NCBI GenBank assembly: GCA_024233345.1
Contig: JACKPT010000005.1
Span: forward strand, 1-64,000
Direction of reading: 5' to 3'
Length of the DNA stretch: 64,000 nt
Source: Verrucomicrobiota bacterium
GTDB lineage: Bacteria; Verrucomicrobiota; Kiritimatiellia; CAIVKH01
Part shown: positions 52,734-59,948 of the stretch, in pieces
Layout of the letters: each line of letters begins with the position of its first letter
Position numbering within the stretch: position 1 is the first letter of the stretch
Made by a program: the position numbers and the translations under genes
Notes under the pieces: generated by a model
Database searches by the model: none
Seen by the model: the letters and a program-made list of their open reading frames with translations, nothing else
Told to the model about the DNA's origin: nothing

Positions 52734-52777
52734 TTCTTGGTGAATCTCATAAAAGTGAAAACATCGTCTCGATTATT

Positions 52778-52850
52778 GCCGAACGTTACGCCTCACCGGA
52801 CTTGGAAGCCGCGCGGCGGGTTCCAAGTACGGTGGAGGCGCTGGTTGGGC
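52778..52850 (-). other. attC-like site 4
   Basis: Minus-strand ends are GCCCAAC and GTTCGGC. Pairing continues through GCGCCTC/GAGGCG, ACCG/CGGT and a long arm CTTGGAA/TTCCAAG, with single unpaired bases. It starts four bases after the stop of the 81-residue gene and is followed by the TIR-like gene. This is the most regular of the sites and fits the textbook attC fold. Confidence 0.8.
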
Positions 52851-52854
52851 TTTC

Positions 52855-53100
52855 TCAATCCTTTTTCAAGTTGTCTTGAGTGATCGTTGCCCCGCAAGCA
52901 GGACATGTGATTGACAGTCGTGTAATGGCCTCACCCAAAGAGATGGATCCCTCGGCATAGACGTCAGGCTGTTTTGAATTGAAGCCCTCGACTCGGTACT
53001 TCTCCCAGCACTTCGAGTAAGGTTGATCGTTTTCCGACATTGTGAGGGTGCCAGTCTGTCCGCATGTACACTTGAGCGAGAAGTTGCTGCGAGTCGTCAT
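52855..53100 (-). CDS. Small zinc-ribbon-like protein (cassette gene)
   Basis: An 81-residue protein with two Cys pairs, LKCTCGQTGTL near the N-terminus and ITCPACGATITQ near the C-terminus, spaced like a zinc ribbon, plus one extra Cys (YSKCWEKY). No enzymatic domain is present. A clear AAGGAG lies before the ATG. It is bracketed by attC-like sites on both sides, forming a complete cassette. The function is unknown. Confidence 0.7.
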   Translation of the reverse strand: MTTRSNFSLKCTCGQTGTLTMSENDQPYSKCWEKYRVEGFNSKQPDVYAEGSISLGEAITRLSITCPACGATITQDNLKKD

Positions 53101-53124
53101 CGTTTTCCATCTCCTTCATTTCAA

Positions 53125-53196
53125 GCCCAACGTCATGCGTCAGGCTAAAACGACCCGCGCAGCGGGTTGGTTTTAGCCTGCACGCTCTTGTTGGCT
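53125..53196 (-). other. attC-like site 5
   Basis: Minus-strand ends are AGCCAAC and GTTGGGC. The stem pairs CAGGCTAAAA with TTTTAGCCTG and CCCGC with GCGGG, with a GCA/TGC tip. The stop of the upstream gene (53173) falls inside its left arm, a frequent arrangement in integron cassettes. Confidence 0.8.
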
Positions 53197-53508
53197 GTCT
53201 TCTTGTTTCTGTTTGTATTTTTGGACTGCAATAGATTGTGCCAAGATGCTCCAGAGGACGACTGAAATTATGACATGCGTTAGCATGTATATCTCTGTAC
53301 CCAGGAGTCTGTGGAGCCAGATTACTGGAAGAGCGATGGGCGCATCAGGTCGCCACACAGCAAAAAGCAGTGGCCCAAAGATGAAGACGAGAAGCCCACT
53401 GAGATGGAATATCGAATCCCCGATGCGACCCAAAGTGGGGGTGACGCGAAAAAGCTTCTCGCGATGTTCAACGGGGCAGTGTCGAAGAATCCAAGGGGAA
53501 TCTTTCAT
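53173..53508 (-). CDS. Two-helix membrane protein (first cassette gene)
   Basis: A 111-residue protein with two membrane segments (IFHLSGLLVFIFGPLLFAVW and IYMLTHVIISVVLWSILAQS) and a basic, Gln-rich C-terminus (KYKQKQEDSQQERAG). The start is nine bases after the attI-like core at the leader junction, so it would be the first and best-expressed cassette of the minus array. Its last codons overlap the following attC-like site. The first gene of the other array also looks like a small two-helix membrane protein, though the sequences do not match. Function unknown. Confidence 0.7.
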   Translation of the reverse strand: MKDSPWILRHCPVEHREKLFRVTPTLGRIGDSIFHLSGLLVFIFGPLLFAVWRPDAPIALPVIWLHRLLGTEIYMLTHVIISVVLWSILAQSIAVQKYKQKQEDSQQERAG

Positions 53509-53516
53509 TATCTTTC

Positions 53517-53523
53517 AGCCAAC
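53517..53523 (-). other. attI-like core (GTTGGCT) at the leader/array junction
   Basis: Read on the minus strand, CGGGAATAAAACT is followed by GTTGGCT and then the first gene. It corresponds to GTTCGGC at 7910-7916; the two leaders part company at the GTT. The attI label is inferred. Confidence 0.45.
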
Positions 53524-54402
53524 AGTTTTATTCCCGAACAAGGCGTCGCTTATAGCGGTGCGCGGGTAAAGCATGGTCTTTGTGCCATATTTTGCGACGA
53601 TCTCCGGCTGGTTTGGTTTCCCTGGTCATGCCCACGCCCGTTTTCATGGCGGCAGGATGGCGAAAATCGGGGTGAAGAGCCAGTTGAATATTGCAATTTC
53701 TTGATAGTGGCGACGGGTAAGTGCGGGAGTAGCGCTCAGTTTCCGAAAAGGAATGAGGCGAGGCGCAGGAAGCCGGATTTCAGGCGGACCAGGAGGAATT
53801 GGAGTTTTGTGAATGAAGATTTCAGATTGGGGGACAGTTGGGAAGGGAGATTGGTGAATGAAGATTTCAGATTGGGGGATAATTGGGAAGGAGGCGGCGG
53901 AGGTAGCGGGCGGTGGACATTGGGCGGACATGTCCGCCGTAGGCCTTTCGGAGGTGGATAGACAATGGGCGATGTTGGGTTTGCCAGGATGGTGTTTCCC
54001 GCATCCCGCTCGCACCGCCGAACTCCCGCCCCCCAGAACCTCCGAACTCCAGAACTCTTCTCCCAGGTCGCGCGTGGCGCCCATCTCCGAATGGGCGTTG
54101 GCTGTTTCGGCGAGCGTGGTGAGTCGCCGATATGGAAATCGGCGCTACACACCGGGACCGATTCTCTGACCCTCTGGCTTGCCAATAGCTGTGTGGGTTG
54201 CATTGATTTGAAGGCTCACGGATCTTGCGGATCGCACGGATGAGGATTGGATTGGATAAAATAGGCACTGAGTCGTCTCTCCGAATGGGCGTTGGCTGTT
54301 TCGGCGAGTGGGGTGAGTCGCCGGTATGGAAATCGGCGCTACACGCAGGGATCTCTTTCCTTCTGCTTGCCCTGGGCTGTCGAATGGCGGGCCTTCGGCC
54401 CG
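53524..54402 (-). repeat. Leader repeat copy B (inverted relative to copy A)
   Basis: Reverse complement of this stretch matches 7195-7909 through the same ordered blocks. It is longer because the TGTAGCGCCGATTTCCAT block is present twice (near 54075-54165 and 54285-54360) around about 110 bases of unrelated sequence, and the ATCTGAAATCTTCATTCAC unit is repeated. It contains no convincing gene. It precedes the minus-strand cassettes exactly as copy A precedes the plus-strand ones. From 54403 to 54648 only a fragment of the MITE-like stem (CGCATAGCTCGCCCC) is seen. Confidence 0.8.
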
Positions 54403-54648
54403 TATGGAGAGGCGGGGATCGTTGTTCATGGTCTGCTGCCCCCGGGGTCGCATAGCTCGCCCCTTGTGGTTTCCCTGGCTCGGTGAGCGATTCCTGTTTG
54501 TTTTATGGTTTGTCCCCCGGGCTCGCGCCTCGATTTTTGGTGCGGGTTGGTGGCCGGAGCCAGGGGGCAGGGTTTCTGTCGCCTGGGTCTACGGCCTGGA
54601 AAAAGACAGGACACGGTGGCTGATTTCATGTCAGGGTTTGGGGATGTT

Positions 54649-55686
54649 ATGAGTGTTGCGTCGGAACAGGTCAGGGGGTGGGCTCTGGAGGCAGGGTTTG
54701 ATGCGGTGGGGATTGTGCCGATCGAGCCGATGCCCCGGGCGGAACATTTTCGTTCGTGGCTGAAGAAGGGGTATCACGGAAGCATGGCGTGGATTGCCCG
54801 TGACCCGGAGCGGCGTTGCGATCCCGGCCTGGTGATGCGGAAGGCCCGTTCGGCGATCGTGGTGGGGGTTAGTTACCAGGTGGAGGATCCGCCACCGGCA
54901 CTGTGGGATGATCCGCTGCGGGGGCGGATTGCCCGCTACGCATGGGGGAGGGATTATCACAAGGTGCTCCCGCCCCGGTTGAAGCGATTGGCGGAACGGC
55001 TGGGTGGATCGTCACGGGTGTATGTGGATACCGGTCCGATTCTTGAACGCGAGCTTGCGGAGCGGGCGGGGATCGGATTTATCGGCAAGAATACCCTGGT
55101 GCTTTCTCCGTCGTTTGGTTCGTACCTGTTGCTGGGAGTGCTCCTCACCTCGGAGGCGCTGGAGCCGGATGGTCGGTCGGAGGCGAAGGGCACCTGTGGC
55201 GCTTGCACGCGGTGTCAGACCCTGTGCCCAACCCGGGCCTTTCCTTCCCCCTATGTCCTCGATGCACGCCGGTGTATTTCCTATTTGACCATTGAGCACC
55301 GGGGTATGATTGAACCGGACTTGAGTCGTTTGATGCAGCGGTGGGTCTTTGGGTGCGATGCCTGTCAGGAGGTATGCCCGTGGGTGAAGCAATATCGCAA
55401 GCCATCGGAGCAGCATGGCTGGTTGAGCTTTGATGCGGACCGCTGTTCGCCGCGGTTGGAGGAAATCATGGCGATGGATCAGCCGGGCTTTCTCGCGCGC
55501 TTTGCCGGAACCCCGGTGATCCGCACCAAGCTCAGCGGGTTGCGCAGGAATGCCGCCATCGCCTTGGGCAACTGCGGGCAGGCGGAGGCGGTGCGTATTC
55601 TTGACGCCTATACTGCCGATGAAGATCCGGTGGTCCGGGATGCGGTCGCGCATTCGTTGCTCGAGCTGAAAAAACGGGGGGCATGA
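54649..55686 (+). CDS. queG: Epoxyqueuosine reductase QueG
   Basis: A 345-residue Fe-S and cobalamin-dependent enzyme. It has WALEAGFDAVGIVPIEPMPR, the catalytic Asp in YVDTGPILERELAERAGIGF, and two [4Fe-4S] motifs, CGACTRCQTLCP and CDACQEVCPW. The C-terminal HEAT-like part (NAAIALGNCGQAEAVRILDA) is typical of the long form. It makes queuosine at the tRNA wobble position. The start is set at ATG 54649, which gives the family's N-terminus; ATG 54628 is an alternative. It overlaps the next gene by four bases. Confidence 0.94.
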   Translation: MSVASEQVRGWALEAGFDAVGIVPIEPMPRAEHFRSWLKKGYHGSMAWIARDPERRCDPGLVMRKARSAIVVGVSYQVEDPPPALWDDPLRGRIARYAWGRDYHKVLPPRLKRLAERLGGSSRVYVDTGPILERELAERAGIGFIGKNTLVLSPSFGSYLLLGVLLTSEALEPDGRSEAKGTCGACTRCQTLCPTRAFPSPYVLDARRCISYLTIEHRGMIEPDLSRLMQRWVFGCDACQEVCPWVKQYRKPSEQHGWLSFDADRCSPRLEEIMAMDQPGFLARFAGTPVIRTKLSGLRRNAAIALGNCGQAEAVRILDAYTADEDPVVRDAVAHSLLELKKRGA

Positions 55687-56663
55687 GTTTGCATCCGGTC
55701 CATGCCCTGCCGCGCTACCTCGCTCCGATGGCGGGCCTGACCCATTCAGCCTTTCGGCGGGTGGTGGCAACGCTCGGGGGGTGTGACGGTTTTACCACGG
55801 AAATGTTGTCTGCGAAGGCTCTGCTGTCGGATGACTTTGCGACCTCTCCGTATGTGAAACGATCGGCGCTGGAGCGCGTGCTGCTGTATCAACTCATGCT
55901 GGCCAATCTGGACCCGGTCCAAAAAGTTGTCGGGAAAGTGGCGTCGATGGCAGTCGATGGGATCGATGTTAATCTGGCCTGTCACGCGCCCCGCATTCGA
56001 GGGGTGCGGGCGGGAAGCAGCCTGTTTCTGGACCGGGTTGCGCTCGAGCGAACGCTCGGACAACTGAGAGCGCACTGGGGGGGCTTTCTTTCCGTCAAGG
56101 TCCGGCTGGGTTCCGAGGGAGACGGCTGGGAGGAGGTCCTCCGGGACCGGTTCGACCTGTTTGAACAGATAGGGGTGGATCGCATCACGCTGCATGCCCG
56201 GTTCTTCGAGGATAAGTACAAACGGCGGGTCCGGCATGAGCTGTATCCGGTCGTTTGCGGTTGGACCCGTCTGCCGATGATTGCGAATGGTGACCTTTCC
56301 GATTATGGGGAGGTGGATCGTCAGCGTGGAAATCTTGAGTCCGTCGGGGGCATTATGGTGGGGCGAATGGCCGTCGTGCAGCCATGGTTGTTTGCCCACT
56401 GGGGCAGGGGGAGTACCGTCGAGCCCGAGTCCGTGTGGTGGGCAGTTGCGGATGCGGTGCTGGAGGATTTTCCCGAAAAAGCCGCTCTGGGACGTCTGAA
56501 GCTGTTTGGTCTGTATTTTTCCAGGAATTATCTTTTTGGCCACGCTTTTGCCGTGAGATTGAAGGCGGCAACCAGTATCGCCGCCCTGTTTGCCATCGCC
56601 AGCGATTTCTTTGCCCGGGCGCCTCAGCGGGTTGACCAACCCCACCTGGGCGGCCTGGCTTGA
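55683..56663 (+). CDS. tRNA-dihydrouridine synthase family protein
   Basis: A 326-residue TIM-barrel flavoprotein. The FMN-binding start YLAPMAGLTHSAFRRVVATL, LSVKVRLGSEGDGWEE with its Lys, RITLHARFFEDKY and IANGDLSDY match Dus enzymes. The active-site segment is VNLACHAPRIRGVRAGSSL, which keeps the Cys but departs from the usual NxGCP form, so the subfamily is divergent. It overlaps queG as ATGA; both modify tRNA. Confidence 0.88.
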   Translation: MSLHPVHALPRYLAPMAGLTHSAFRRVVATLGGCDGFTTEMLSAKALLSDDFATSPYVKRSALERVLLYQLMLANLDPVQKVVGKVASMAVDGIDVNLACHAPRIRGVRAGSSLFLDRVALERTLGQLRAHWGGFLSVKVRLGSEGDGWEEVLRDRFDLFEQIGVDRITLHARFFEDKYKRRVRHELYPVVCGWTRLPMIANGDLSDYGEVDRQRGNLESVGGIMVGRMAVVQPWLFAHWGRGSTVEPESVWWAVADAVLEDFPEKAALGRLKLFGLYFSRNYLFGHAFAVRLKAATSIAALFAIASDFFARAPQRVDQPHLGGLA

Positions 56664-56717
56664 GGGGTTTTCCTTGACGATCGGGCCCTTGTGTGTTTCA
56701 TTGACCAAAGTATTGAG

Positions 56718-56731
56718 TTTGAGTCATCAAA
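56718..56731. promoter_or_regulatory. Palindrome before the iron regulator gene
   Basis: TTTGA-GTCA-TCAAA is a dyad ending two bases before the regulator ATG; a TTGACC at 56701 may be a -35 element. It is a plausible autoregulatory site for a DtxR-type protein, but it does not match a known consensus exactly. Confidence 0.4.
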
Positions 56732-56732
56732 T

Positions 56733-57677
56733 ATGGACGCTTTTTCAAAAAGTAAAGTGGAGCTGGAAGATGCCTTGAAGCATCTGCTCAAGGCGGAGCG
56801 AGCGGGCCGAAAGCCCGGAGCGGACTCGCTGGCGGGGGCGTTGGGGCTGGAGCGGAATCATGCGGTGGAGCTTCTCGCACGACTCTCGGCTTCCGGCCTG
56901 GTGGATTGGCGGGATGATGGCTATGTGCTGACCCGGCAGGGCCGAAGCTATGCAATGCAAATGATCCGGGCGCATCGTTTGTATGAAACCTATCTCGCCG
57001 ATCAGACAGGGGTTCTGGATCGCAAGTGGCATGCCATTGCCGAGACCGAGGAGCACCGGATTGGTCCGGAAGCCTTGCGTCACATGGAGGCGGCATTGGG
57101 GTATCCCCGGTTTGATCCGCATGGCGATCCCATCCCCAGCGAAGAGGGGGAGCTTCCCGCGTTGGCTGGTGTTTCCCTGATCAACCTCGCGGATGGTGCG
57201 GTTTGCCGGGTGGTGCATGTCGAAGATGAGCCGGAGAAAGTATTCGACCGGATCGCCGATTACCAGATTGCCGCCGGGGTAAAGATCGAAGTGGTGAGCC
57301 GGAATCCTTCGGGCATGCTGATCAAAATGGAGGGCATTCATATCCGGCTGGATGAACCGATGGCCGCAAATATTACCGTCCAGGTGCTGCCGGAAAGCGA
57401 GCGTCCAGATCCGGCTTTGTATCGTTTGTCCACGCTCGGGCAGGGGGAGGCTGCGGAGGTGGACAGTCTTTCGCCGGCGTGCCGGGGTGCGGAGCGGAAT
57501 CGTCTGCTGGATTTGGGCGTGGTCGCGGGGGCATCCATTCGCTACGAGTATGCCGGACCCTCCGGGTATCCGGTGGCCTACCGGATTCGGGGCGCCCTGA
57601 TGGCACTTCGCCGTGAGCAGACCGATCGCATTCTGGTCCGCCGCGAAAAACTGAACCTGGCTGCGGAGGCCACCTGA
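56733..57677 (+). CDS. DtxR/MntR-type metal regulator with FeoA domains
   Basis: A 314-residue protein. A winged helix lies at about 5-70 (GLERNHAVELLARLSASGLV), followed by the dimerisation/metal domain (IRAHRLYETYLADQTGVL, AETEEHRIGPEALRHMEAAL). Two FeoA/SH3-like domains follow at about 150-225 and 240-310 (VSLINLADGAVCRVVHVED; DPALYRLSTLGQGEAAEVDS with RNRLLDLGVVAGA). The second is a full FeoA-like domain, so FeoA may be fused to the regulator here. The gene overlaps feoB, and it should repress iron uptake when metal is plentiful. ATG 56733 is preferred over GTG 56691. Confidence 0.9.
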   Translation: MDAFSKSKVELEDALKHLLKAERAGRKPGADSLAGALGLERNHAVELLARLSASGLVDWRDDGYVLTRQGRSYAMQMIRAHRLYETYLADQTGVLDRKWHAIAETEEHRIGPEALRHMEAALGYPRFDPHGDPIPSEEGELPALAGVSLINLADGAVCRVVHVEDEPEKVFDRIADYQIAAGVKIEVVSRNPSGMLIKMEGIHIRLDEPMAANITVQVLPESERPDPALYRLSTLGQGEAAEVDSLSPACRGAERNRLLDLGVVAGASIRYEYAGPSGYPVAYRIRGALMALRREQTDRILVRREKLNLAAEAT

Positions 57678-58483
57678 TGGGAGCCTGTGGAACAGAGGCT
57701 TGTGGATCCTGCGGGGGCGGTAAGCTGGTTCAATTGCGGCAGCTTGGGGTTGACCTGGACAACTGGACCTATATCGTGGCGCTGGCCGGGAATCCGAACA
57801 CCGGCAAAAGCACCATATTCAACGCCCTGACCGGGTTGCGTCAGCACACCGGCAACTGGCCGGGTAAGACCGTGTCCCGAGCAGAGGGTGGCTTCAAGTA
57901 TGGGGAGGACAGTTTCAAGCTGATTGACCTTCCCGGCACCTATTCCCTGTTATCGGCGACCCCCGACGAGGAGGTGGCCCGCGATTTTATTCTCTTCGGG
58001 AAACCGGATGTCACGGTGGTGGTCGCGGATGCATCGCGGCTGGAGCGCAACCTGAACCTGACCCTGCAGGTATTGCAGATCACCGACCGCGCGGTTCTGT
58101 GTTTGAATCTGATGGATGAAGCCAGGGCTTCGGGGATTGAAATCGATGTGCGCGGCCTGGCCCGCGACCTCGGCGTGCCGGTGGTGCCCACCTCGGCCCG
58201 CAGCATGGACGGGATTGCCGAACTGACCCGGGTGATTGCCGATATGGCCGGGCAGCGCCTTGCCTGCACCCCGCGAAAGCTGGATTTCAATCACTCGGAG
58301 CTGGCCGATGCGGTCGAAACCGTGAAGGGAGCCCTGCGGCGATCCTATCCCGATTTGCCGCATTTGAATTGGATCGCTCTCCGATTGCTGGAGGGTGATC
58401 GCAGGATTGTCGAGGCGGTGCGGGACGGAACGATCGGCAAGCTGGCAGGCGATCATGCCTCACAGGTTTTGAGGGCCTCTTGA
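57677..58483 (+). CDS. feoB: FeoB G-protein domain as a separate protein
   Basis: A 268-residue protein that covers the cytosolic part of FeoB only. G1 is GNPNTGKSTIFNALTG, the G2/switch region is TGNWPGKTVSRAEG, G3 is DLPGTYSL, G4 is LNLMDEA and G5 is TSARSMDG; a helical GDI-like part ends the protein. A Cys-rich start (MGACGTEACGSCGGGK) precedes it. It stops with TGA at 58483, and the membrane part begins as a new gene at 58491, so the transporter is split. ATG 57677 overlaps the regulator stop as TGATG. Confidence 0.92.
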   Translation: MGACGTEACGSCGGGKLVQLRQLGVDLDNWTYIVALAGNPNTGKSTIFNALTGLRQHTGNWPGKTVSRAEGGFKYGEDSFKLIDLPGTYSLLSATPDEEVARDFILFGKPDVTVVVADASRLERNLNLTLQVLQITDRAVLCLNLMDEARASGIEIDVRGLARDLGVPVVPTSARSMDGIAELTRVIADMAGQRLACTPRKLDFNHSELADAVETVKGALRRSYPDLPHLNWIALRLLEGDRRIVEAVRDGTIGKLAGDHASQVLRAS

Positions 58484-58490
58484 ACCGGCG

Positions 58491-59909
58491 ATGAAAAAGG
58501 ACTCGGAACAGGACATTCTCGGCGTTGTGCAAGCCCTGCGCTGGAGCTTGCCCAAGGAAATTCGCGAGACGCTGGTCGGCGATATTTACCGGGAGGGTGA
58601 GGCGATTGTCGCCCGCAATGTCAAACAGGTGGGGGCGGATCACCGCCAGACCCTGAACCAGCGCCTCGATTGGTTGCTGACCAGTCGATGGACGGGTATC
58701 CCCATGATGATTGCCATCCTTGCCGGGGTGCTCTGGTTGACGATTGAGGGGGCGAATGTGCCTTCGGGCCTGCTGGCCAGCCTGCTGGTCGATCAGGGGC
58801 ATCCCTTCCTCACCGGGATTGCGAACGCCATTCATTTACCCTGGTGGTTGTCCGGGCTGTTGATCGATGGCATGTATTTGACCATGGCCTGGGTGATCAG
58901 TGTCATGTTGCCGCCCATGGCCATCTTCTTTCCGCTGTTCACCATCCTGGAAGACTTCGGGTATTTGCCCCGCGTCGCCTTCAACCTGGATGAGGCCTTT
59001 CGCCGGGCGGGGGCACATGGCAAACAGGCCCTGACCATGACCATGGGGTTTGGTTGTAATGCGGCTGGCGTGATCTCCACCCGGATCATCGATTCTCCCC
59101 GCGAGCGATTGCTGGCGATCCTCACCAATAATTTTTCCCTGTGCAATGGGCGATGGCCGACCCAGATCCTGATCGCCACCCTGTTTCTGGGCAGTTTGGC
59201 TCCGCCCGCCCTGGCCGGACTGGTCTCGGCCACGGCAGTTCTGGGGGTTGCATTGCTCGGGGTCTTACTGACCTTTGCCACATCATGGGGCTTATCCCGG
59301 ACGGTACTGCGGGGGGAGGCCTCGACCTTCAGCCTCGAATTGCCTCCCTATCGCCCACCCAAGATTCTTCGCACCCTGTATACATCGCTAATTGACCGCA
59401 CCTTGCTGGTGCTGTGGCGGGCGATTGTGTTTGCGGTGCCTGCCGGGGCGTTGATCTGGCTTGTGGCCAATGTTCCGGTGGGAGATGTCTCGCTCGCGCA
59501 TTGGCTGGTGGATGTGCTGGATCCGGTGGCGGTGCTGATTGGGCTCAACGGGGTGATCCTGCTCGCCTACATCATCGCCATTCCCGCCAACGAGATTGTC
59601 ATACCCACGATCCTGATGGTCACGGTGTTGGTCACCGGGATCACCGGGGTGGGCGAACAGGGCGCGGGGGTGATGTTCGAGACCGATGGACAACCGCTCC
59701 GGGCCATCCTGACTGCGGGTGGATGGACCACACTTACCGGGGTCAGTCTGATGCTTTTCAGCCTGTGTCACAATCCGTGCAGTACCACGATCTATACCAT
59801 CTACAAGGAAACCCGGAGCGTACGGTGGACGGTACTCGCCAGTCTCATGCCGATTGGCGTGGGGATAGTCCTCTGCGGCGGGTTGACCTTGGTGTGGCGG
59901 CTGTTCTAA
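58491..59909 (+). CDS. FeoB membrane permease domain as a separate protein
   Basis: A 472-residue protein that starts with about 70 cytosolic residues and continues with eight or more membrane segments and the two Gate motifs of FeoB: MGFGCNAAGVISTRIIDSPR and FSLCHNPCSTTIYTIYKE, with ILTNNFSLCNGRWPTQIL between. It imports Fe2+ across the inner membrane with the G-protein encoded seven bases upstream. The split lies between the GDI helices and the membrane part. Both halves are complete and start with their own ATG, so this looks natural rather than a single frameshift. Confidence 0.93.
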   Translation: MKKDSEQDILGVVQALRWSLPKEIRETLVGDIYREGEAIVARNVKQVGADHRQTLNQRLDWLLTSRWTGIPMMIAILAGVLWLTIEGANVPSGLLASLLVDQGHPFLTGIANAIHLPWWLSGLLIDGMYLTMAWVISVMLPPMAIFFPLFTILEDFGYLPRVAFNLDEAFRRAGAHGKQALTMTMGFGCNAAGVISTRIIDSPRERLLAILTNNFSLCNGRWPTQILIATLFLGSLAPPALAGLVSATAVLGVALLGVLLTFATSWGLSRTVLRGEASTFSLELPPYRPPKILRTLYTSLIDRTLLVLWRAIVFAVPAGALIWLVANVPVGDVSLAHWLVDVLDPVAVLIGLNGVILLAYIIAIPANEIVIPTILMVTVLVTGITGVGEQGAGVMFETDGQPLRAILTAGGWTTLTGVSLMLFSLCHNPCSTTIYTIYKETRSVRWTVLASLMPIGVGIVLCGGLTLVWRLF

Positions 59910-59948
59910 CCCGGGCTAAACGGCGCTTGGGCACACCCCATGCCCAGG

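Noticed and set aside
51821..53196. Hairpins between the minus-strand genes as simple rho-independent terminators
   Set aside because: They lack T-runs, have AAC/GTT ends and unpaired bases at set places, and share arms with the site at 12380; attC is the better fit.
53311..53961. Plus-strand reading frame across the leader repeat and first cassette
   Set aside because: It runs antisense to the membrane protein and then through repetitive, non-coding sequence; the equivalent frame is not kept in leader copy A.
58481..58491. Single frameshift splitting feoB by sequencing error
   Set aside because: The first half ends in a normal stop, the second starts with its own ATG, and no one-base change would join them without losing sense; kept as a natural split, though read support should be seen.
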